From Bryum argenteum (Eukaryota > Streptophyta > Bryopsida > Bryales > Bryaceae): 64,000 nucleotides of DNA. Below the pieces are notes generated by a model that did no database searches, was not told the DNA's origin, and saw only the letters and a list, made by a program, of their open reading frames with translations. The DNA is taken from contig CM073321.1 of assembly GCA_037043015.1 (NCBI GenBank), positions 33,210,101 through 33,274,100 on the forward strand, written 5' to 3'. Within the stretch, counting starts at the first letter, position 1, and every line of letters begins with the position of its first letter. Shown here in pieces: positions 56,221-64,000 of the stretch. The position numbers and the translations under genes were made by a program.

Positions 56221-59114
56221 CTATTCTCTAGCATGGTCTAGGACTCCACACTCTAGAATCCTTCTCACCTCATTGAAATTGAAGGTAGGCGCGTGGATAA
56301 AAGAAGCGCTATTGGCATCAAAATCACAAACCCTTACAAAGATGTAGTAAAGTTGCTTAAAGTGTCTATACGGACATTCTTTCCTACCCAACTTATCAAT
56401 TGTGTCCATCATTGGACAAGTACAATTAGGCAATGCACTTATTGAAACTTTATAAGTTGACTATGAATCCGACTCCAAATCGACAATACAACCAAAACCA
56501 GGCTGCGGTATCATGGTCACCTTGAGTATGTTGGCTTCCAAAGCCCGAGCCGAATCGACTCCCTTCATCAACTTTGGTGTTGCAGAAGTGACTCGACGAA
56601 GATTCTTGGATTTTCTTGATTTAGGGAAGACGTTCGCATTGTCCGGCACCAGGATGTGTCACAAGTCCTGTGGAGGGACAATGTTATTGAATGTCCGGAT
56701 TATGGGAAGGCGTTCTCTTTGTGGGAGTTGGAATCCTGCATTCTCCAACGCCTCGATTTTGCTATGTGTCAGATTTGTTTCTATTTTGACAGGCCATACT
56801 GAAGAGATAGGTGGTTGATCTTGCGTTCGAGAATACTGCTCAAACCATCTCCGACATTAACCCTTTACACACCTCTCAATATCGTCTGCACAAAAAAAGA
56901 ATTGTTCTTCAACTTTGCGGCTGCGCTGAGGAGGCTGCCGTATTCCAGTGTAAGTAGGAGCCGGAGTAGCCTTCTCGTTCTAGACTATGCGTGATTCACA
57001 TTTCTTCTTACTCACTGCCATATTTGCCCAACAAGCCTTGAAAGATGTGTCGTTGAGTCGAAAAACGTGCCACAACCTCTCATTCACTTTAGTCTCTTGA
57101 ATCGCGGTCACGCGTTGGATACTCGGTCCCGGAAAAGTAGATGGTTCCAGCGGGCATTCTTGAACTTTGTCTTCCTCGTAGATAGTACCCAAACTCACAG
57201 CACAAGCTCGAGTAACCCCGATTTAATTAGTGTGTTTTTCAAGGGACTGCGTCCAATGGAAGAAACACATACGTTCACCACCTTTCATAGGGACTGTAGG
57301 GTTCCCCGACCCATAAATGATGCGCACAACATTCCAATTGGCTTAAGCACTATCAGCCATGAATCCTTGGAACTCTGGCTTTGGTACTTAGTGCCTAGCG
57401 ATAACATGGTTTAGGTTCTTCCAAAATACGAGTTGAGCTTCTCTATCCTCGGACTGGAAATCACAACACGCAATAGTTGGAATGCGTTGGTATCGGGAGT
57501 CGTACACGTGGCACGCCATAGTGGTCCTGATTTTGACTCGTTTGACGTGGTCAAACATCATCCAAGGGTGGGAGAGGTTGCCGCCAGGTTGCATTCGGCG
57601 GACATGATCAGCGCCGCTAGCATGGCCGACCTTGGACATCTTGAAAATGAAGACTTTGTCAGACTTGTCTCCTTGGCTGGAGAACATGTTTCGTTGCACG
57701 AAGGCCCAGTTGCTAAGCCCTCTGAGCTTAGTGATCCCATCCAGAATTCCATACTTGCGCAAATATCTGAAAGTGTAGACACGGTGCCGTATGGCAGGAG
57801 AGTTCAACTCTCTACATTGTTCAAAAACTGGCTCTAACTCTTGGAGAGAAAGCTGCGAGGTTATAGATCTTCATCACGCAGTAGGATTTTTCCTAACAGA
57901 TCTTTGCTAGTTTCTATGACGATTTTGGAAACCGTTGCTTGGGAATTTCGGTCGACATGCTCTTCTAATAACTCATCTAGTTTCTTTTTTGTGCACCTAT
58001 ACATTTCGACCTTGACAGGGTTTTCGTCGATACCGAGATGAATACAAGCACGCTTTTGATCATCATTGCCGAAGTCATAGAAGATTCTAGCGGAACACTA
58101 GGCAACACAGACTGGAGGTTCTTTGCAAATCTTATAGACAATTGTGGAGAAAGGTGGATGTACTTCGCTAACTGCAAATGGATCTTTGGTAATGCCTTCG
58201 AACTCCACCTCGTTTACTTCTGCCGTCCGATCCGGTTGTTCCAAGAAATTGCAATTTTGGTTGTGGCACTGCAAATAACCCACACAACTTGAATAGCGAA
58301 AGGATAAGCCAAGTGTGTTGTTGATGTTTGAGGTCATCGTCCTCGTCCGCACATGGCCATCAAAGCGCTTGTCCATTCCTTCCATAGACTTGGTATTTCT
58401 ATGAACAGATGAGGGGGAGACGGGTGGTAAGATGTATAGAACATCTCGATTGAAAGGCGGAAGAAGTGATGGGATACAGACAGTACGGATGGTTTCAAAG
58501 TTGATTTTCTTGAAGATAGTTTTGCTACCTGACATAGAACTCAGTTTCAGAAGGGAAGGTAGATTTTTTTTGGATATTCTAGCCTGTGACAATGTAAAGG
58601 GCAAAGGACTCAAATCTAGAGGGGGGATCGAAACAAAATTCGGTGAAAGAAGCTTTTTCGCAGGGCGACGGATTTGAACGGGAGATGTTTTTTCGTTGCT
58701 AGAGAAATGTGACAAATCTATACTCACTCGACGGCCTGGTTCGATTTTGACACTAGCTAGGAGCGGAGCTGCATTGAGATAGTAGAAGCTAGAGGTACGA
58801 GGAGTTAAGAGAACAATACTTGCGTTCATGACGGACTCTGTTATTCCATCGAGGCGGTATTTGCCTGGTCTAAGCTTCCAAATACTGCTGTTGTTATGGT
58901 GACGCACAGATGCTTGCGACATGGAGTACTGAACAAGAAGAGAAGCTCGGTCTAGTACCTCGCGTTCCAACTATAACGAAGACTCATCGTATCCAAATCG
59001 AAGTGCAAGCCATTGTGGAGTGACTACAGCCACGCTATCTGGCCCCGGTGGAATGCGTGTAGGAGCGATCGTATCGTTGGAACTAATCTCTATGACGTTT
59101 AGAATGGAAGCCAT
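56221..59114 (-). pseudogene. MULE-type transposase with SWIM-like zinc finger, decayed
   Basis: ATG at 59114 (MASILNVIEISSNDTIAP). An in-frame TAG at 58971-58973 precedes the 290-codon piece 58970-58098. That piece has a Cys-rich segment, CHNQNCNFL and then CKEPPVC, a likely zinc-binding module, continued by ARIFYDFG and ACIHLGID. The piece 57807-57388 has MFDHVKRVK, MACHVYDSRY and IACCDFQSED, followed past a stop by FQGFMADSA and FHWTQSLEKHT: the D...D framework of a MULE-like DDE domain. The segment that should carry the rest of the domain is missing, and the sequence jumps to VFRLNDTSFKACW. The C-terminus (56649-56221) has PNCTCP and KECPYRHFKQLYYIF, a SWIM-like C-x-C...C-x-H variant, with a TAG at 56461. 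It is therefore a broken transposase with an internal deletion. Confidence 0.7.
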
Positions 59115-59672
59115 TGTGCTTGACGTTTAGAATGGAAGCAAGCGACAATGGACGTGTTGTGTGAAGGTCAGAGAAACCGAAACCGTAGGTTTGAAAGAAT
59201 TTATAATGCAAAGAAGTGGCTAATACAACTCTTAGTCACTAGAATAGGATGGTAGCGTTAGTAAGTAATAATTGAATGGTACAATAAATGTTTTATATTT
59301 GGTAGTTGGTGGTATTCATGAAAAAAGAACGTGTCACTGAATGGGCAATACTAAAGAGAAACATCAATATGCGCAGTCTTTAATTTCGGAAAAGTGACGG
59401 CGGCCATCTCTGTCGGAGTAGCTTAATTTATATTCAAAAATGAGATTAGCATAATATGTCAGATACTGTCATATATGGCGGTCTGCGAACCGTCATTGCA
59501 GTTGCTATAATTAATGAACTAGGAAAGGAATTAGGTCTCTCTCAAGGTAATCGAAAGCGTTTAAATAGATGGACGACGACAGTATCCAATCTTTCATTGT
59601 CCGTGGTGTTTTTTGTAGATTCAGGAGTTGAGTCGATCTCAAGTGTGTCTGATTCTACATTGACCTAAGGTC
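59115..59672. other. Divergent promoter region
   Basis: It lies between the MULE transposase start (minus) and the small plus-strand gene. A plus-strand frame at 59456-59668 begins MSDTVIYGGLRTVIAV but has no known motif. Confidence 0.35.
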
Positions 59673-60230
59673 ATGGATGCTGTAAGCCACGGATCTCAGA
59701 AATCGAATGAGAGTGTGTCTAAAAGGAAGAAAAGGAGAGGTGGGACAAGGTTTAGTATTACGAAAGCGCTCAAGCGAAGCGCTTTGCGTAAGAAGGGAGT
59801 GTCTCGGTCAAGTGGAGACGAGTGTGGCGCGGCTGATATCGACGGAGACGATGAAGAGGTCGGGCCAGAGTTTAGGCCGAGTGTGAAGATGCGCTCTATC
59901 AATCTTGACACGGTTGTCGAGATTGAAAAGACTGAGAAATCGGAAGCAGTTTCGGACTGGAGGAGCGTTGTCTAAGAGCTAGAGCGTGGTACGCGGACTT
60001 CAATGTCGAGCGAATCTCTGAGCTATTACATTGGAGGTGATGGTGTTGCGGTGGATTCCGAAAGACAGGTACGATAGTAACTAAAAGTTTTGAGAAAGAA
60101 AATTGTGCAATTTTTCTTTATTGAAATATTTGCTTGAAAAATAGGATGGTGCAGTAAGAACTTACAAAGATGACGGAAATGAAAATGCAAGCGATGGCAA
60201 TGACGAGAAGGATGCTAACAATAGACCTGA
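59673..60230 (+). CDS. Small basic-acidic hypothetical gene beside the MULE transposase
   Basis: ATG at 59673 (MDAVSHGSQKSNESVSKRKK) leads to a nuclear-localisation-like SKRKKRRGGTRFSITKALKR. An acidic stretch DIDGDDEEVGPEF follows, with a stop at 59973. A following segment, SMSSESLSYYIGGDGVAVDS, ends at GTACGATAG, and after an AAAATAG acceptor comes DGAVRTYKDDGNENASDGND. An intron-containing gene with a frameshift is therefore possible. It is transcribed away from the MULE pseudogene and may be that element's second gene. No family recognised. Confidence 0.4.
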
Positions 60231-60234
60231 AGAC

Positions 60235-60330
60235 CACTCATGCTTGGTTTTGATATTCATTCGAAGCACTCATGCTTGGTTTTGATATTCATTCGAACCA
60301 CTCATGCTTGGTTTTGATATTCATTTGTGA
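60235..60330. repeat. 32-bp tandem repeat, three copies
   Basis: The unit is CACTCATGCTTGGTTTTGAT then ATTCATTCGAAC. Starts at 60235, 60267 and 60299. Confidence 0.95.
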
Positions 60331-60557
60331 TCTCTTATCTGATATTGAGGCCTTGGCCGAATTTGGTGAGAGAACTGTCTAACCTAAGTCCACGCAAGAC
60401 TGGTGCATGAACAGTGAAATGTAATTTTATTTTGAATTTTGGGGTATGTTCTGGAACCTGATTCCGTTGTCTTGCAGTGGATTTGATGAACCCGAAGTGG
60501 GAATAGTGATCCCCTGGCCTCTGTCGATGCCGCTGCTGGAACCTCTCTGGTCGGAAT
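60331..60557. other. Spacer before the copia element
   Basis: No gene supported. Confidence 0.4.
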
Positions 60558-60925
60558 TGTTGAAGATTAGATTGCTCGTAATTACTAAGGGTAACTAGAG
60601 TTGATTAGAGTTTGTGGAGAGGGTTGGACCAATAGAGTCTTATCGTGTATGGAGAGGGCTTGTCCACAAGAGCCTTATCGTGTGTAGTGAAGGATGGACC
60701 AATGGAGCCTTATCATATGTAGAGAGAGAAGGTCCTCTAATGGTCTATTCTTTGTAGACTGATCTTGATTACTCAAACCTTATCTTTGTTGTAGCACCTA
60801 GTGCCTTCACTTGGATACATAAGTAAGTGCTTAGAACGAGTGTGTATCTCATTCAAGCATTCTTTGCTCTACTATTTGTAAGCTTTGAGTGTGTTGTATT
60901 CTCTCTCTCCCTCTATTGAATCTCA
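60558..60925 (+). repeat. Candidate 5' LTR of the copia element
   Basis: 368 bp, starting TGTTGAAGATTAG and ending TCTCA, i.e. TG...CA. The end is set by the primer-binding site 3 bp later. It contains tandem-like 'accaatagagtcttatcgtg' and 'accaatggagccttatcata' phrases. The 3' LTR lies outside the window, so boundaries are inferred. Confidence 0.6.
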
Positions 60926-60928
60926 ATA

Positions 60929-60947
60929 GGTTATGGGCCGACTACTC
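60929..60947 (+). other. Primer-binding site matching the anticodon arm of initiator tRNA-Met
   Basis: GGTTATGGGCCGACTACTC agrees at 16 of 19 positions with the complement of the plant initiator tRNA-Met anticodon arm (GGTTATGGGCCCACCACGC). Drosophila copia and a few relatives prime from such a half tRNA, unlike the 3'-end priming of the chromovirus here. The tRNA sequence used was recalled rather than looked up. Confidence 0.7.
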
Positions 60948-61728
60948 TTGTAGTGAGGTTGAGTTTGAGTACTTTTGGAGGTTAAGAGAGGTCAAAGAGG
61001 TGTTGCATGCACATGTAGGGCGCATTTGTAGTATTTGGAGTCTTTTGGAGATATGGAGGTTCACTTGGAGTCATTTGGAGGTGTTTGCAACCATTTTTTG
61101 AGGAGATTTGGAGCATTGGAGGCAATAGAAGCAATATGGAGGTGTTGGAGGTGACTCAATTGCTAGTAAGATTGTATGCTTGTTGTTTGAGTCCTCCTTG
61201 CACATTGTAGGTGCTAATTTGCATAAAGGGCTCTCAAATTCATTGTTTGAAGTGTTTTGAGCTTAGGAGTGTTTGTTGTAATGTTGACTTGAGTGCACTT
61301 GAGTTGGGAGGGCCGAATCTAGCATTTGGGGTGCATATGTGCACACAAAGGGCTAATATTAGCATTTGAGGTGCAAAAGTAGGTGTTTTGAGACTCCTAA
61401 GCTTAGATTTGAGTGATTTGTGGATCTACAAGCTTTGTTGACATAGTTTGAGAGTTGATCTAGTGTAGGGAGTGCTTTGAACTGCAACCACACTTTGTCT
61501 GTGTGAAAGAGATTTAGATGTTCTATTTGAAGGTCAAATAGATTTGAAGGAGATCTGATTTGAGTAGGAGCAAGTGTATCTTGCTTGTTTGAGTGTTGGA
61601 GAGGCTTATTGTGCATTGCTTGGTGCATAAGTGTGTTTGCACACTCCTAGAGAGTTGATATAAGTGTTTAGGAGTTAGATTTGAGTGCTTTGTGTTGTTA
61701 GGGCACATTGGTGCCTTCCCATGGTTCT

Positions 61729-64000
61729 ATGGAGGGTGAGAGTGTTAGAGTACTTAAAAAGTTCAATGGTACCAACTTCAACTTGTGGAAGTTCAAGATG
61801 AACATGACACTTTCTTCAAGACTTGTGGGAAATTACTGAAGGCACGGAGGAGGCTCCACCATCCGGAGCAAGTGCGAAGGATAAGAAGGACTACCAAAGG
61901 AGGGTGCGCAAGGCGATGTCCATGATTGGGCTCAATTTGGTGGATGCGCAATTTGCAAACATCAAAATTTGCAAGGGTCCGGCGGAAGCATGGAGCGTGC
62001 TTTGTAACATCTACAAGACAAGAAGCTTGTCCAACATACTTTATTTGAGGCGCAAGTTCTTCACAATCAAGATGGAGGAAGGTGTCGCAACCCTAATTAC
62101 TCCAACTCCTTTTTTTTTTCTTCTTAGTGGGCCTTACTTGGTAGCGGAATCCCGGCTCACTTAGTTGGTAGCAACCGGCCACGACTTTGCTAACACTTGC
62201 ATGTGCCCGCACACACAATGTTAGCACCATTTTAAGTCAAGGTGTCCAACCCACCTTGACTACATAACTTATTACCGGATACTCTTTACCCGGAACTCCG
62301 ACCATTACATGGGCATGTCAACCTGGAACTCCCACCAACACATGGGCATGCCACTTGGTGGCACGGGGCGGCCTTCCACAAATGTCCAAGCTCCCAAGGG
62401 TGCTACTAATCACCCCCGGAGCTAACCGCCCTTATCCATTGTCCAACTTCCCACTAGTCCCCTTCCACTCTTGTTTCTCACCCCATTCGGGACTTTGCCG
62501 GAAATCCTCCCGGAATCCGGCACTAGTTTTCCCGGGGACTAGTTTGGAGCGGGACTCTTTCCAACCCAATGTTGCGGGATGCTCAAGAGCATCCCACAAT
62601 GCCCAAGATGTAGAAGTGAGGCTTTCTTTCCATGCCTCACCTTTTTGAGTCATTCCCGGTCACTCCCGGGAACCGGCACTACTTATCACGGGGACTAACT
62701 TGGAGAGGGACACTTCCCAACCCCATGTTTAGAGATGCTCCAAAGCACTCTCCATTTTCCACAAGGTGCGGGAGTGAGACCCCATCCCAAGCCTCACCCC
62801 TTGGAGCCACCCCGGCTCCTCAAGGCACCATGTGCAAGTGAGGAGGGAGACCACCCCTCCTCATAGTACTCTCTGGAGTCTTCGGTAGGCCCCCCCCCCC
62901 TCTTGTGTTGAGGGGCCTTCCGTGACACACTTTTGTTTTGGAAGACCACCCGTTTTTGCCTTAGTCTCAAAAACAGGCCGTAACTTTTCCTCGGGCTAGC
63001 TCCTAGCTCAGGTATCCGACTGAAGAGTGCAAGCCCATTTTCAGCATCTATTCTTTGAGTAGATATCGATAGACTACCTACTTGCCTCAATTGGATTTGT
63101 CCCAAGGGAGATATGCCAATCTGAACATTCGGTGTCCCGGGAGGCACCATTCCCAAGTCCCGAAGTCCCGACCACTTTGAGGAGCCATATCTCTTAGACT
63201 ATTGCTTTGCTTATCATGAGCCTTAGCAATCTGGAAAGCCCTTGTCATTAGCTTTCCAGCAACATGCAACATGCCGCCATCCAAGGAGGGCGACATTTTG
63301 AGTCCCGAAAGGCAACACTCCCGAGTCCTAGAGTGTCCCGGAACACGCTCCAACTTTAGAGAGCCATATCTCATGACTCACAACTCCAAATCGCGCGTTC
63401 TTTGGACCCATGGGTGCGTGCTTGAACAAGGTTTGCAACCATTTAAGGCACCCACCAAGTTCGTCCCGAGCACGACGTTATTGCGTGCTGTTTGCTCGGG
63501 CCCCTCCTTGGTCACCTCACCTTGTCTCTTGCCAAGCCCGGGGCGTCACTCCCGGAATCCTCTTGGCTCACCACGGTGTTCGGGCATCCTTTGGAAAGGG
63601 ATGTGACAGAAGGGGTGGACTTGTTGGAGCGCATCAACAACATCAAGGCACTTGCGGATCAACTCGCATGTTTGGATGTGGCCATGAGGGAGGATGACAT
63701 TGTCATAAGATTACTTGATAGTTTGCCACCTTCATTTGAGAGTCTGATCACGGCATTGGAGACCTTAAAACTTTCTGACCTTAAATGGAGTTTGTTGTGT
63801 CAAGGTTGATGCATGAAGTGTCTAAGAGGAAAGAGAAGGGTGCTCCAAGTGGTGACGTAGGGTTGGTGGCGGCCCAAAACAAAGGGAGGATGCAAAATAG
63901 CCCAAGAAAATGCTACAATTGTGACAAACCGGGCCACATTGTAAGGTATTGCTTTCGAAACAACAAGAAGGAGAAGGAGAGTGCCAATGTTGCAAGCAAC
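61729..64000 (+). pseudogene. Copia gag, split by a solo LTR
   Basis: ATG at 61729 (MEGESVRVLKKFNGTNFNLW) opens with the F-x-G-x-N-F-x-x-W start of copia gag. A 1-nt frameshift near 61810 moves to DLWEITEGTEEAP, then RKAMSMIGLNLVDAQ and PAEAWSVLCNIY, up to the insertion at 62083. After it the frame resumes with DLLERINNIKALADQL and LLDSLPPSFESLITALETLK; removing the insert and one duplication keeps the frame. A second shift near 63785 leads to the zinc knuckle CYNCDKPGHIVRYC (63912-63953). The domain is UBN2/retrotran_gag type. The gene continues past the window edge. Confidence 0.88.
62078..63613 (-). mobile_element. Solo chromovirus-type LTR inserted in copia gag, GAAGG duplication
   Basis: The LTR occupies 62083-63608 (1526 bp). 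On the plus strand it starts TGTCGCAACCCTAATTAC and ends GGGATGTGACA, flanked by GAAGG at 62078-62082 and 63609-63613. Its first 11 bases equal those of the complete chromovirus LTR at 9588, and both share phrases such as 'ttttggaagaccaccc', so they are related families. There is no internal region, the usual result of recombination between two LTRs. Confidence 0.93.

Larger units (their letters stand above)
60558..64000 (+). mobile_element. 5' part of a Ty1/copia retrotransposon, cut by the window edge
   Basis: A 5' LTR (60558-60925) is followed by a half-tRNA type primer-binding site, a long untranslated leader (60948-61728) rich in TTGGAG words, and a gag gene with a CCHC knuckle just before the window ends. 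Gag is interrupted by a solo chromovirus LTR. RT and integrase would lie beyond 64000. Two frameshifts in gag indicate that the copy is dead. Confidence 0.8.

Overview
This is a repeat-dominated plant nuclear window. The evidence is a chromodomain Ty3/gypsy element with plant-type TGTC...GACA LTRs, a CACTA element, a Ty1/copia element, a MULE-like transposase with a SWIM-type zinc finger, many GT-AG introns, and fragments of ordinary plant nuclear genes. The ParB-like and DUF7869-like transposon proteins resemble families I associate with non-seed plants or streptophyte algae, so a bryophyte, lycophyte or charophyte is my best guess; the species cannot be fixed from the sequence. I see no intact housekeeping gene, rRNA, tRNA or CRISPR array.

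Layout. 0.4-9.2 kb: two decayed minus-strand genes (A, 403-5300; C, 6548-9220) of a multi-exon family, with a small unassigned ORF between. 9.6-17.6 kb: a complete minus-strand chromovirus, flanked by ATAGA target duplications, that landed in the 5' side of gene C. 17.6-20 kb: mostly non-coding, with a GC-rich CGGCA-rich block. 20-28.5 kb: a minus-strand cluster of an unknown Ser/Pro-rich ORF, an FCP1-like HAD phosphatase relic, and gene B, a paralogue of A with a ParB-like segment and a methyltransferase-like motif. 28.2-29.1 kb: about ten copies of a 21-bp palindrome (TTATCCCCGGNCCGGGGATAA-like). 30-37.3 kb: an AT-rich composite region with a perfect 54-bp palindrome, three direct copies of an AT-rich repeat, a 500-codon reading frame with RING-like and 2OG-Fe(II)-oxygenase-like motifs interrupted by only three stops, and broken pieces of at least two host genes (TPR-like and PUS1/TruA pseudouridine synthase). 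37.8-41.4 kb: a non-autonomous CACTA element (ATT duplication) full of AGACATC/GATGTCT motifs. 42.6-46.6 kb: the same 21-bp palindrome, partly in a 138-bp tandem array, upstream of a decayed DUF7869-like (RNase H fold) transposase. 47-55 kb: small ORFs, an LTR, a tRNA-derived SINE candidate and several tandem arrays (11, 22 and 41 bp). 56.2-59.1 kb: a MULE-type transposase pseudogene, with a small divergent gene beside it. 60.6 kb to the end: the 5' part of a Ty1/copia element whose gag is split by a solo chromovirus LTR (GAAGG duplication).

The most unusual pattern is that gene B and the DUF7869 transposase locus share one palindromic iteron family, while gene A carries a different palindrome. 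Because this protein family has a ParB-like segment, an element-specific protein/iteron pair, loosely analogous to ParB-parS, is the most interesting hypothesis. It is inference and untested. Nearly all coding units are broken, so this window holds relics rather than a working copy.
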